The position numbers were made by a program, and so were the translations under genes. 64,000 nt of DNA from an uncultured Francisella sp. (GTDB lineage: Bacteria; Pseudomonadota; Gammaproteobacteria; Burkholderiales; Neisseriaceae). The stretch lies in the NCBI GenBank assembly GCA_943913655.1, contig CALTZA010000004.1:72194-136193 (forward strand). The letters are read 5' to 3'. Shown here in pieces: positions 54,256 through 63,295 of this stretch. How positions within the stretch are numbered: position 1 is the stretch's first letter; every line of letters begins with the position of its first letter. The notes beneath the pieces were generated by a model, which saw only the letters and a list, made by a program, of their open reading frames with translations, did not search any database and was not told the origin of the DNA.

Positions 54256-57200
54256 ATGTTTAAAAAAGTATTAATTGCAAACCGAGGCGCTTGCGCTAGC
54301 AGAATTATTAGAACTCTTAAAAAGATGCACATTACGGCTGTTGCTATTTATGCGCAAGCGGATCGTCAAAGTTTGCATGTGCAAAGTGCAGACGAGGTAT
54401 ATTACTTAGGAGATGGTGGTGCAAAAGATACTTATCTTGATATAGATAAAATCATCCGTATTGCTAAAGAAGCATGTGTACAAGCCATTCACCCTGGATA
54501 TGGTTTTTTGAGTGAAAATGCTGATTTTGTCAAACAAGTAGAAGCGCAAGGTCTGGTTTTTATAGGACCAACTTGCGAACAGATTTTGATATTTGGTTTA
54601 AAACATAAGGCAAGAGAGATTGCTATTGCTACAGGGGTGCCTCTTTCTCCTGGTTCTGGCTTATTAATAGATGTGCAGCAAGCCAAGCGTGAAGCCAAAC
54701 GCATAGGTTATCCTCTGATGTTAAAAAGTACCGCAGGTGGTGGTGGAATTGGTATGAAATTATGCTGGGAAGAACAAGATCTCGTTTCTGGGTTTCAGTC
54801 CATCAAGAAATTGAGTGCCAATAACTTTTCCAACGACGGTATCTATTTAGAAAAATACATTGAGCATGCACGTCATATTGAAGTACAAATGATTGGCGAT
54901 GGCAAAGGTCACGCTTTGGCTTTAGGAGAGCGCGATTGCTCCAGTCAACGACGTAATCAAAAAGTGGTGGAAGAATGTCCAGCTCCTAATTTAACTGATA
55001 AACAAAGACAAAGTATCTATGAGATTGCCGAGCGTTTATTCAGCCGAGTGAATTATCGTAGTGCTGGTACAGTAGAGTTCATTTATGATTTAGATAGTAA
55101 AGAATTTTATTTTCTTGAAGTCAATACACGTTTACAGGTTGAACATGGCGTGACTGAGATGGTTTATGGTGTTGATCTAGTTAAAATAATGCTTCAGGTA
55201 GCAAGTGATCAATGCCCTGATTTAAATCAACAACGTCAACAATTAAAGGCACAAGGGCATGCGATACAAGCGCGCATATACGCAGAAGATCCCTATAAAA
55301 ATTTTATGCCTAGTGCTGGCTTATTAAGTGAAGTTTATTTTCCACAGAGTGAAAGCATTCGAGTGGATACCTGGATTGAAGCAGGAATTGAGGTATCTGC
55401 TTTTTTTGACCCAATGCTAGCGAAGATAATTGTACACGAAGATAGCCGTGATAAAGCTCTTACTTGTTTGGATCAAGCGTTACAACAAACAATGATTTAT
55501 GGCATTGAAACCAATATCGATTATTTAAAAAAGTTAATTCAAGAACCCATGTTAAAAAAAGGCTGTATAACGACTCGCCATTTAAATAAATTTTGCTATG
55601 AGCCTTATGCACGTATTGACGTATTAAAAAGTGGAACCATGACCACTATCCAAGATGGAGCAGGTCGTCGTGGTTACTGGGATATTGGAGTGCCCCCTTC
55701 AGGGGCTTTTGATAATTATTCTTTTCGTTTAGCCAATTGTTTATTAGGTAATGATGCAGAGACTGCTGGCCTAGAGATCACCCTTAATGGGCCACATCTA
55801 AAATTTAGTTTCGCCACGCAAATTGTGCTGGCTGGTGGTGAAATTGAAGCGCAATTAGACGAAACAAAATTGGAAAACTGGCGTGTGATATCGGTGAAAG
55901 CTGGACAAACTCTACGCCTAGGGAAAGTCAAACAAGGCTGTAGAAGTTACGTAGCGCTCCAAGGCGGAATTGATTGTCCAAGTTATCTTGGTTCTCAAGC
56001 TACCTTTTCTATCGGTAAATTGGGTGGGCATAATGGTCGCGCTTTGCGCGCAGGTGACGTATTACATGGTATTTCTACCATTCGTCGGGTCAAAGAAGAT
56101 CTTTGCATCCCGAAAGCACTCATTCCGAAGATAGGTAACCAATGGACTCTAAGAGTGGTCTACGGTCCACACGGAGCACCTGATTATTTTACAGAGAATG
56201 ATATTAGAGTGCTATTTGATAGTGAATGGGAGGTGCATTACAACTCTAATCGAGCAGGTGTGCGTTTAATTGGACCAAAACCTCAGTGGGCAAGAACCGA
56301 TGGTGAAGAAGCGGGACTACACCCATCTAATATCCATGATAATGCCTATGCTTTTGGCTCAATAAATTTAACTGGGGATGTGCCAATTATTCTTGGACCA
56401 GACGGACCATCGTTAGGTGGTTTTGTGTGTTCTGCCACGGTGATTACTGCTGATTTATGGCAAGTTGGGCAGCTTAAGACAGGAGATAAAGTTAAATTAC
56501 ATCCTGTTTCTATTGAGCAAGCAGTGGCCATAGAAGCTTGCCAACGGCAGCTATTCTCTCAATTACCACCAAAACAGCCAGCTGTGAGACATTTATCAGC
56601 AGAATTATCCACCCCAATTTTAATGCAGCTATCAGCAGAACAAGTGGGAGAAAAAGTATTATATCGTGCAGCTGGTGATCAATTCTTGCTAGTGGAATAT
56701 GGTCACCGCCAATTGAATATACATTATCGTTTGCGTATACATTACTTAATGCAATGGCTGAACCAACATCCATTAAAAGGTGTATTAGAACTGACTCCTG
56801 GAATTCGTTCTTTGCAAATCCACTTTGATAGTCAATTGCTTTCGCATCATAAATTACTTGATCATTTATATAAAGCAGAACTAGACTTAGCAAAACGTGC
56901 GGACAATGAACTGGTTTCTTCGCGCGTTGTTTATTTACCAATGTCTTGGGATGATGAAAGTTGTCGCAAAGCGATAGAGAAATATAGCAAAACTATTCGT
57001 GAAAACGCGCCCTGGGTGCCAAGTAATTTGGAATTTACGCGCAGGATTAATGGACTAAAAAGTATAGAAGCGGTGAAAGAAGTCATTTTTAACGCTACTT
57101 ATCTGGTTGCCGGTTTGGGGGATGTTTATTTGGGGGCGCCTTTAGCAATTCCGATTGATCCTCGACATCGTTTGGTGACTACTAAATATAATCCGGTGCG

Positions 57201-57861
57201 TACTTTTACTCCAGAGAGTGCTGTAGGTATCGGCGGAGCTTATCTTTGCGTTTACGGAATTGAAGGCCCTGGCGGTTACCAATTAATTGGTCGCACAGTA
57301 TCAATGTGGAATCATTATCGTCGCGTTGGTGACTTTGATCAGCCTTGGTTACTACGTTTTTTGGATCAAGTACGTTTTTATGAAGTTAGTCATGAAGAGT
57401 TATTAGATTTTCGTCAAAAATTTTTGAATGGGCAGGTGCGCCTGCGTATAGAAGATTCTGCTTTTGATATGGCAAATTATGGAAAATTATTACAAAAAAA
57501 TGCGGATAGTATTGCTGCTTTTCAACAACAAAGAAAAGCTGCTTTCGCTGCTGAATTAGCACATTGGCATAAAACAGGTCAGTTTAATTTTGCAGAATTA
57601 GAGGAGCAAATCCAAGATGAAGAAGTTATTAACGTTGCTGAGGATGAAACTGCGGTGCAAAGTCCTGTGGCAGGAAGTGTATGGAAAGTGGAAGTGGCAA
57701 TTGATCAACGGGTAGTAAAAGGTGAAACTTTATTAATTTTAGAATCAATGAAAATGGAAACGCCTATTATGGCTGATAAAGGTGGTATTGTGGCGCGTAT
57801 TCTTAGCAAGCCAGGACAAAGAGTACAAGCGGGACAAACCGTAGTGATCTTAAAAAAGTGA
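54256..57861 (+). CDS. Urea carboxylase (biotin-dependent)
   Basis: Carboxylates urea to allophanate using ATP and bicarbonate. The 1201-residue protein has a biotin carboxylase half (about 1-450: KVLIANRGACASRIIRTLK, GYGFLSENADF, STAGGGGIGMKL, ERDCSSQRRNQKVVEE, FLEVNTRLQVEHGVTE). A KipA/AHS2 region follows (about 455-780: TTIQDGAGRRGYWDIGVPPSG, LGPDGPSLGGFV), then a KipI/AHS1-like region (about 790-1100). The C-terminal biotinyl domain has the target Lys in ESMKMETP. This order is that of urea carboxylase. ATG 54256 is chosen over an upstream TTG. It heads an operon with allophanate hydrolase and birA. It ends with a 14-base tandem repeat. Confidence 0.92.
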   Translation: MFKKVLIANRGACASRIIRTLKKMHITAVAIYAQADRQSLHVQSADEVYYLGDGGAKDTYLDIDKIIRIAKEACVQAIHPGYGFLSENADFVKQVEAQGLVFIGPTCEQILIFGLKHKAREIAIATGVPLSPGSGLLIDVQQAKREAKRIGYPLMLKSTAGGGGIGMKLCWEEQDLVSGFQSIKKLSANNFSNDGIYLEKYIEHARHIEVQMIGDGKGHALALGERDCSSQRRNQKVVEECPAPNLTDKQRQSIYEIAERLFSRVNYRSAGTVEFIYDLDSKEFYFLEVNTRLQVEHGVTEMVYGVDLVKIMLQVASDQCPDLNQQRQQLKAQGHAIQARIYAEDPYKNFMPSAGLLSEVYFPQSESIRVDTWIEAGIEVSAFFDPMLAKIIVHEDSRDKALTCLDQALQQTMIYGIETNIDYLKKLIQEPMLKKGCITTRHLNKFCYEPYARIDVLKSGTMTTIQDGAGRRGYWDIGVPPSGAFDNYSFRLANCLLGNDAETAGLEITLNGPHLKFSFATQIVLAGGEIEAQLDETKLENWRVISVKAGQTLRLGKVKQGCRSYVALQGGIDCPSYLGSQATFSIGKLGGHNGRALRAGDVLHGISTIRRVKEDLCIPKALIPKIGNQWTLRVVYGPHGAPDYFTENDIRVLFDSEWEVHYNSNRAGVRLIGPKPQWARTDGEEAGLHPSNIHDNAYAFGSINLTGDVPIILGPDGPSLGGFVCSATVITADLWQVGQLKTGDKVKLHPVSIEQAVAIEACQRQLFSQLPPKQPAVRHLSAELSTPILMQLSAEQVGEKVLYRAAGDQFLLVEYGHRQLNIHYRLRIHYLMQWLNQHPLKGVLELTPGIRSLQIHFDSQLLSHHKLLDHLYKAELDLAKRADNELVSSRVVYLPMSWDDESCRKAIEKYSKTIRENAPWVPSNLEFTRRINGLKSIEAVKEVIFNATYLVAGLGDVYLGAPLAIPIDPRHRLVTTKYNPVRTFTPESAVGIGGAYLCVYGIEGPGGYQLIGRTVSMWNHYRRVGDFDQPWLLRFLDQVRFYEVSHEELLDFRQKFLNGQVRLRIEDSAFDMANYGKLLQKNADSIAAFQQQRKAAFAAELAHWHKTGQFNFAELEEQIQDEEVINVAEDETAVQSPVAGSVWKVEVAIDQRVVKGETLLILESMKMETPIMADKGGIVARILSKPGQRVQAGQTVVILKK

Positions 57862-57882
57862 TCTTAAAAAAGGAAAGAAATA

Positions 57883-59658
57883 ATGATGGATATGACACTG
57901 ACAGGCTTAAGACAGCAATATTTACAGCAGACATTGGATCCATACAGTTTGATCTATGACTTAAGAAAAAAAGCCCTGCAACTTTCAGAGTATCACATCT
58001 GGATTTCACTCTTAAGTGAGGAACAATTAGATGGTTATTTGCAAAAACTGCAACAAAAATCAATTGAGTCTAGTCCCTTATGGGGAATCCCATTTTCAAT
58101 TAAAGATAATATTGATTTGATGGGAATACCGACCACAGCTGGTTGTCCTGATTTTACTTATATTCCCCAACGTTCTGCGACAGTGGTTAGACATATCATA
58201 GAAGCTGGTGGGATACCTCTGGGAAAAACCAATCTAGATCAATTTGCTACTGGGTTAAACGGCACTCGTAGTCCTTACGGTGCATGCCATAATGCATATC
58301 ATTTTGATTATATTAGCGGTGGCTCCAGTTCTGGCTCAGCAGTATCTGTGGCTAAAAAGTTGGTGAGCTTTAGTTTAGGAACTGATACTGCCGGTTCTGG
58401 ACGAGTGCCAGCTGCTTTCAATCAATTGCTCGGGTTTAAGCCCACCATTGGTTTACTTTCCAGGCAAGGCTTAGTTCCAGCGTGTCATAGCCTTGATTGT
58501 ATTAGTATTTTTACCCATAATTGTGATGATGCCAATGCCATACTTTCGGTAGTAGAGGGCTATGATTGCCAAGATGCATATAGCAGGCATAATCCTTTTT
58601 ATAATCAAGTCCATGCTTATGGTACTTCAACTGGAATATTGCACATTGGTATCTTACCCGATAGGCAGTTAAAATTTTTTGGGGATCATCATTATGAAAA
58701 AGCCTATCAAGAAACCATTAAAGCTCTTTCTGCCGATCACATTGAATGGATAGAAATTGAATATGATGATTTTGATGAGACAGCGCGTTTACTTTATGAA
58801 GGGCCGTGGGTAGCTGAACGTTATCTTGCAGCGCTACCCTTGATTAAAAATAATCCTCAAACTATTGAGCCAACGGTCAGAAAAATCATTGAACAAGGTG
58901 AATCGCTTAAGGCCACAGAGGTGTTTGCAGCGCAATATCGATTGCAAGCTTTAAAACAGCGTTGTTTAGAAAAGTTACAAGCAATCGATTGCTTATTATT
59001 ACCAACAGCGGGTAAATTATTTACTATTAATGAGATACAAGAGGAACCGATTCTATATAACTCTCAATTAGGTTACTACACTAATTTTTTAAACTTATTA
59101 GATTTATCGGCGGTTGCTTTGCCAACAATAATGACTGATCAAGGGTTACCTTTTGGTGTTACCTTGGTAGGAGATGCTTTTGCAGACCGCTATCTATTGT
59201 CTATTGCTAGACGCATGGAAAAGATATTTCAGAGAGGTCGTCATGATGATCTTGTTTGCATTAGTGATAGTCGCTTTATCTCGGTTGCCGTTTGCGGAGC
59301 GCATTTAACTGGTTTCCCTTTAAATTGGCAACTGACTTGTCGGGGAGCGGTGTTATCAGACATCACAACTACTGCGCAGTCTTATCGCATGTACTTGATC
59401 AAAGGCAAGATAGATCGCCCCGGATTGATTTATGATGAGAAAAACGGGGTAGCCATTGAAATTGAGATTTGGCAAGTACCAAGAGAGTCTTTCGGTAGTT
59501 TTGTTGATGGTATTACGCAACCTTTAGCAATTGGCAAGGTAAAAACCAAAAATGGTCAATGGATCAATGGATTTGTTGCTGAAGCTTATGTAGCTGATAG
59601 TAATCTGGAAATTTCTCAGTATGGTAGTTGGCGAAAATTTAAGGCACAAGAAGCATGA
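57883..59658 (+). CDS. Allophanate hydrolase
   Basis: Splits allophanate into ammonia and CO2, completing ATP-dependent urea breakdown. The 591-residue protein has the amidase signature triad: Lys in IPFSIKDNIDLMG, the cis-Ser in SGGSSSGSAVSVA and the nucleophile Ser in LGTDTAGSGRVPAAFNQ. A C-terminal domain of about 130 residues (ISVAVCGAHLTGFPLNWQL, ending YGSWRKF) is characteristic of allophanate hydrolase rather than general amidases. A ribosome binding site AAAGGAAAG precedes the ATG. It lies 21 bases after urea carboxylase and overlaps birA by four bases. Confidence 0.93.
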   Translation: MMDMTLTGLRQQYLQQTLDPYSLIYDLRKKALQLSEYHIWISLLSEEQLDGYLQKLQQKSIESSPLWGIPFSIKDNIDLMGIPTTAGCPDFTYIPQRSATVVRHIIEAGGIPLGKTNLDQFATGLNGTRSPYGACHNAYHFDYISGGSSSGSAVSVAKKLVSFSLGTDTAGSGRVPAAFNQLLGFKPTIGLLSRQGLVPACHSLDCISIFTHNCDDANAILSVVEGYDCQDAYSRHNPFYNQVHAYGTSTGILHIGILPDRQLKFFGDHHYEKAYQETIKALSADHIEWIEIEYDDFDETARLLYEGPWVAERYLAALPLIKNNPQTIEPTVRKIIEQGESLKATEVFAAQYRLQALKQRCLEKLQAIDCLLLPTAGKLFTINEIQEEPILYNSQLGYYTNFLNLLDLSAVALPTIMTDQGLPFGVTLVGDAFADRYLLSIARRMEKIFQRGRHDDLVCISDSRFISVAVCGAHLTGFPLNWQLTCRGAVLSDITTTAQSYRMYLIKGKIDRPGLIYDEKNGVAIEIEIWQVPRESFGSFVDGITQPLAIGKVKTKNGQWINGFVAEAYVADSNLEISQYGSWRKFKAQEA

Positions 59659-60602
59659 ATCATACCTTGGCTGCATTAATGTTAGAGGTATTACACAATG
59701 GAGAATCGTATTTAATTTCTGATTTAGCTACTCGATTGGATTGTCGTGCTATTGAACTAAGAGAAATTAAAAATGCATTACAGGCGCAAGGAGTGCCAAT
59801 TTTAGAGGCGGGTGATAGTATACAGTTAGAAGCAAGATTACCTCATTTAGATAGGGAGATGCTGCATAAGATCTTGCTTCCCTATCATGCTTTTATTAAA
59901 GTGGCAGTTGACTCAACAAATCAATATATTCTTGAGCACATAGCTATTTTCCAGCAAGGAGATGTTTGTCTCAGCGATTTTCAGTTTTCTGGTCGCGGAC
60001 GCCGTGGTAGGCGCTGGATCTCAGTATATGGAGGACAGATCAATCTGAGTATGTATTGGAAACTTTCGTCGATTACTTCAGCCAATGGTTTGAGTTTGAT
60101 GGTTGGTTTGGCTGTCCTTGATGCTTTGTATGCTTTGGGTTATGGCAAATTAAGCCTGAAATGGCCAAATGATATTCTGTATATGGGCAGGAAGTTAGGT
60201 GGAATCTTAATTGAGACAGTAAGTTCTAATGACAAACCAGGTTTACCATTAGTGATTGGTATTGGATTGGATCTGATTGCTCCTAATTCTTGGCAAAACA
60301 ATACAGATTGGGCCACTCTTTCTGAAATACAGCAAGAGCCGGATAAAAATCAGTTGGTGGTCATGATTGTTGATTATTTACACGAGTATCTTGGTATTTT
60401 TGAGCAACAAGGGTTTGCTTATTTTCGTCAGCAATGGATGCAGCATGATTATTATTCGGGTAAGAAAGTTAAATTAATTTCTAATAGTGTTCTTGCTCAA
60501 GGCATAGAACATGGTGTAATGGATGATGGCTCATTGGTTATTCATACTACTCAGGGTTCGCAGCGCTTTCAAGGAGGCGAGATTTCTTTATTGGAAGTTT
60601 GA
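59655..60602 (+). CDS. birA: Biotin-protein ligase / biotin operon repressor BirA
   Basis: Activates biotin as biotinyl-AMP and attaches it to carboxylase lysines. The 315-residue protein has an N-terminal helix-turn-helix (about 1-60, ISDLATRLDC), so it may also regulate transcription. The catalytic domain has DSTNQYI, the biotin-binding GRGRRGRRWIS loop, INLSMYWKL, LKWPNDILYMGRKLGGILIE and a C-terminal SH3-like domain. It starts within the stop of allophanate hydrolase (ATGA). Placing the ligase in the urea operon links it to biotinylation of urea carboxylase. Confidence 0.95.
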   Translation: MNHTLAALMLEVLHNGESYLISDLATRLDCRAIELREIKNALQAQGVPILEAGDSIQLEARLPHLDREMLHKILLPYHAFIKVAVDSTNQYILEHIAIFQQGDVCLSDFQFSGRGRRGRRWISVYGGQINLSMYWKLSSITSANGLSLMVGLAVLDALYALGYGKLSLKWPNDILYMGRKLGGILIETVSSNDKPGLPLVIGIGLDLIAPNSWQNNTDWATLSEIQQEPDKNQLVVMIVDYLHEYLGIFEQQGFAYFRQQWMQHDYYSGKKVKLISNSVLAQGIEHGVMDDGSLVIHTTQGSQRFQGGEISLLEV

Positions 60603-60945
60603 CTACTGTGCTTAAATTTAGAATTTATGAAAAGAAAATCAAGTGAAATATCTTACTTTAAAGAATCAAAGTCACATTGTAATGCTTAAATATACTTTGC
60701 TATTTAGAACTTTAAATTTTTGAAAAAAATATAGATACAAATTTAGCTAATTGGGTTTTATTTTTTGCTGTTAGGCAATCTAAAAATATTTTATTTGCCA
60801 TTTTGGTTAAACTCCTTAGCATATCGACTGGCTTAATATTCATAGCACAGTCATTTGCTTATAAAAAGAAACATGAGAGAGTAAGCTATAATATTTGCGT
60901 AGTTTTTTAACATTTAATAACAAGATTTATTAAGAGATAGTAGCT
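60603..60945. other. Intergenic stretch before lldD
   Basis: No gene or RNA recognised in about 340 very AT-rich bases. A perfect TATAAT at 60887-60892 could be the -10 of the lldD promoter, but a matching -35 at normal spacing is not clear. Confidence 0.45.
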
Positions 60946-62148
60946 ATGTTAGCGTGGATCAGACCAAATTTAAATAAAATTACTTGTGTGGAAGACATGC
61001 AGCGAGTATATAGAAGACGCGTACCGACAATGTTTTATGATTACTGTGAAACTGGCTCTTGGAGCGAACAAACCTTTAAAGAAAATCGTTCTGATTTTAA
61101 AAAGATATATTTAAGACAGCGTGTACTACATGATCTTAGCCGCTGTAATCTAACAGTAAAGTTATGGGATAACGCTCTTTCCATGCCAGTTATATTAGCG
61201 CCGGTTGGTTTAACTGGCATGCAATGTGCTGATGGGGAGATTTTAGTTGCAAAAGCTGCAAAAAAATTTGGCGTCCCTTACATACTATCCACTATGAGTA
61301 TTTGTTCCATAGAGGATGTTAGTGTGGCCACTGACCACCATCCCTTTTGGTATCAGCTATACATGATGAAAGATCGTGCGTTTATGGAAGATTTGATCCA
61401 AAGGGCTAAACGAGCAAATTGTGGTGCTTTGGTACTTACTGTAGATCTACAGATGATTGGTCAGCGCCATAAAGACATCAAAAATGGTTTATCTACGCCC
61501 CCTAAGATCACCTTAAAAAATTGGTTAGAATTTATTTATAAATATCCATGGTCAAGGGGTATTTTACATACCCACAGACGTTTTTTTGGCAATATCGCAG
61601 GTTATGCAAATAATGTGTCGGACATAAGCTCATTGAGTGCCTGGACTAATGAGCAGTTTGATAAAAAATTAAATTGGCAGGATGTTTCTTGGGTTAGAAA
61701 ACGCTGGGATGGTCCTTTGATTATTAAGGGGATTATGGAAATAGATGATGCCAAACACGCGGTTAAATGTGGGGCAGATGCGATTGTGGTCTCCAATCAT
61801 GGTGGAAGACAATTAGATGGGGCCCCTTCTAGTATTTCTGTTTTACCTGAAATAGTTAAGGCAATTCGTGAGATAGATAATTCTTTCCCTATCTTAATTG
61901 ATGGAGGGATTCGCTCAGGACAAGATATTTTGAAAGCCATTGCCTTAGGAGCGCATGCTGCCTTGGTAGGTCGCTCATATATCTATGGCCTTGGTGCATT
62001 TGGGGAAAAAGGGGTGCAAAAAATATTGTCTATTTTGCAAGATGAATTAAGTTGTAGCATGGCATTTTGCGGTGTTACAGAGATGGACAAAGTGAGCAGA
62101 TCTATTTTAAGACGTAATCCCATGAATGAATTATTAGACAGCTTATAG
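60946..62148 (+). CDS. lldD: L-lactate dehydrogenase (FMN-dependent, quinone-linked)
   Basis: Alpha-hydroxy-acid oxidising flavoenzyme; most likely oxidises L-lactate to pyruvate and feeds electrons to quinone. The 400-residue protein has MFYDYCETGSWSEQTF, LSMPVILAPVGLTGMQ, the FMN-binding LSTMS and YQLYMMKDRAF, VLTVDLQMIGQRHKD, and IIKGIM. It also has the catalytic His in IVVSNHGGRQLDGAPS, and ILIDGGIRSGQDILKAIALGA. Lactate oxidase and glycolate oxidase relatives share these motifs, so the substrate is inferred; the N-terminus and length fit LldD best. It is alone, without lldP or lldR. Confidence 0.88.
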   Translation: MLAWIRPNLNKITCVEDMQRVYRRRVPTMFYDYCETGSWSEQTFKENRSDFKKIYLRQRVLHDLSRCNLTVKLWDNALSMPVILAPVGLTGMQCADGEILVAKAAKKFGVPYILSTMSICSIEDVSVATDHHPFWYQLYMMKDRAFMEDLIQRAKRANCGALVLTVDLQMIGQRHKDIKNGLSTPPKITLKNWLEFIYKYPWSRGILHTHRRFFGNIAGYANNVSDISSLSAWTNEQFDKKLNWQDVSWVRKRWDGPLIIKGIMEIDDAKHAVKCGADAIVVSNHGGRQLDGAPSSISVLPEIVKAIREIDNSFPILIDGGIRSGQDILKAIALGAHAALVGRSYIYGLGAFGEKGVQKILSILQDELSCSMAFCGVTEMDKVSRSILRRNPMNELLDSL

Positions 62149-62186
62149 CTTTTTGATCTCGCTTTTTTATTGTAGAGCGGAGTAAA

Positions 62187-62345
62187 TAGGCGAAGAAGGA
62201 CGCTATAGTCTGCGAAAAGCCTCAGTGAGCTGGCAATAGGCGCAGAGCGGGGTATGCGAATAGGGAAACCCAGCTAATTGTGAGATTAGTTGCCTGTTTT
62301 AGGACAGGGGCAAACTTAGGGAAGTGAACCATCTAAGTACCTAGA
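62187..62345 (+). pseudogene. 23S rRNA 5'-end fragment, copy 1
   Basis: Matches the beginning of bacterial 23S rRNA: TAGGCGAAGAAGGACG, CTGCGAAAAGCCTC, CGAATAGGGAAACCCAG, and GTGAACCATCTAAGTACC all appear in rRNA order (E. coli positions about 45-190). The usual CGAATGGGGAAACCC has a changed base. The rRNA resemblance stops after the AAGTACC block, followed by unrelated sequence. It is a truncated, diverged copy, not a working rRNA gene. Confidence 0.88.
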
Positions 62346-62452
62346 TGGGTGGAGAAGTAGGTTTAGGAGGTATTGGGTGTTGGGTTGATTTTGAGAGATG
62401 TATTTAGTTATTTTGCATTAATTTTCTAAAGACTACTTGTCAAGGATAGTAG
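62187..62452. repeat. Chimeric 23S-fragment repeat, unit 1
   Basis: The rRNA fragment plus a non-rRNA tail (GTTGGGTTGATTTTGAGAG to CAAGGATAGTA) is duplicated nearly unchanged at 63723-64000. Differences are scattered substitutions and small insertions. The shared non-rRNA tail shows that the chimeric unit itself was duplicated. Confidence 0.9.
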
Positions 62453-62747
62453 ATGTGTATACTTCACGCTCTTTATTCCCAGTGGGTCTGGGATATGATC
62501 TTTAACAACAACTAAGCGAGCCGAAAGAATAGATCATGATAAGATGATTGATTTAGTATTTGTAGTATAGGTAGGTTATAAATATACCGGTAGGGAAAGA
62601 TTAATTATTTCATGAAGGGTAGTTGTATTAGGTAGCCATAGTGGTTAAAAGTTCTATGGCTATGAGGTTAATATTTACCACAGACATATCTATCTAGCAA
62701 ACAGAGATTATTTTGTCATAAAAAGATATATTGCTTTTAATTTTTAA
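62453..62747. other. Spacer between repeat unit 1 and the Gly-rich genes
   Basis: No gene. It contains ATCTTTAACAACA near 62501, similar to the boxA element seen in rRNA operon leaders and spacers. It also contains a perfect 9-base hairpin, TAGCCATAG (62633-62641) and CTATGGCTA (62654-62662), with a 12-base loop. Confidence 0.5.
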
Positions 62748-62970
62748 GAGAATTGGAAAAAATTTATTTTTCTAATTGTTCTTCCGGGGTTATTTCAGCT
62801 ATCTTATGCAAATAGGGCCGGAGATGGAGGATCTGGCATTTACTCCCCTGGTGGAGATGGTGATCTATAACACCCCTTTACATTCCAATAACAGCAATGG
62901 CAGTAGTAATGGAAATAATAGCGGTAATGATAATGGTACAGCCAATGGCAATGGAATCAATAATAAATAG
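62748..62970 (+). pseudogene. Gly-rich exported protein P1 (YSPGG motif), start lost and frameshifted
   Basis: First of three related genes. The frame opens at 62748 as ENWKKFIFLIVLPGLFQLSYA, a signal peptide, then NRAGDGGSGIYSPGGDGDL and TAA at 62868-62870. No ATG, GTG or TTG starts this frame. A second frame continues NTPLHSNNSNGSS, a low-complexity Asn/Gly/Ser tail ending GNGINNK at 62970. Fusion of both by one frameshift would give one exported protein of about 70 residues. The motif GSGIYSPGG ties it to the next two genes. Function unknown. Confidence 0.5.
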
Positions 62971-62994
62971 TTAGGGGGGACTTAAGGATTGTTT

Positions 62995-63294
62995 ATGTTC
63001 AAAAAATTTGTTTTCAGCATATTACCTACATCATGTTGTAGCATGATTTTATTGGCAGATGGAAGGCCGGGCACAGGTTTTTATTCTCCGGGGGGTAAAA
63101 ATGGACATAATGCACCGAACGGTAACTTAGGCGGAAAAGGAGGGAATGGAGGTTCTGGTTTTTATTCTCCTGGAGGAGATGGGGGTAATAGTAGCAATCA
63201 CGCAAAAGGGGGAAATGGAGGAAACGGGGGATCAGGATTTTATTCCCCTGGTGATAATAGTGGGAATGCAAAATATCAACAACTTAGAGATTAA
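62995..63294 (+). CDS. Gly-rich exported protein P2 with three FYSPG repeats
   Basis: A 99-residue protein of unknown function. AAGGA at 62984-62988 supports ATG 62995; an in-frame TTG two codons earlier is less likely. A signal peptide (about 1-21, MFKKFVFSILPTSCCSMILL, Ala next) is followed by DGRPG. Then come three units of the type GTGFYSPGG, GGNGGSGFYSPGG and GGNGGSGFYSPGD, separated by Asn/Gly/Lys/His-rich linkers. The GGN/GGX triplets resemble glycine-rich beta or polyglycine-II folds such as mycobacterial PGRS, though I claim no homology. The stop is one base from the next start, so P2 and P3 are co-translated. No known domain recognised. Confidence 0.7.
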   Translation: MFKKFVFSILPTSCCSMILLADGRPGTGFYSPGGKNGHNAPNGNLGGKGGNGGSGFYSPGGDGGNSSNHAKGGNGGNGGSGFYSPGDNSGNAKYQQLRD

Positions 63295-63295
63295 T

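Noticed and set aside
56510..56941. Minus-strand open frame of 143 codons inside urea carboxylase
   Set aside because: Fully inside a gene with clear domain structure; composition is that of an antisense shadow.
62776..62970. Taking the open frame starting at 62776 as a complete 64-residue protein
   Set aside because: Its first half overlaps, in another frame, the signal peptide and YSPGG motif that match P2 and P3; only its Asn-rich tail is likely to belong to the original gene.
63146..63295. Extending P3 upstream to 63146
   Set aside because: The upstream codons are the out-of-frame reading of P2 repeats; ATG 63296 begins a proper lipoprotein signal.
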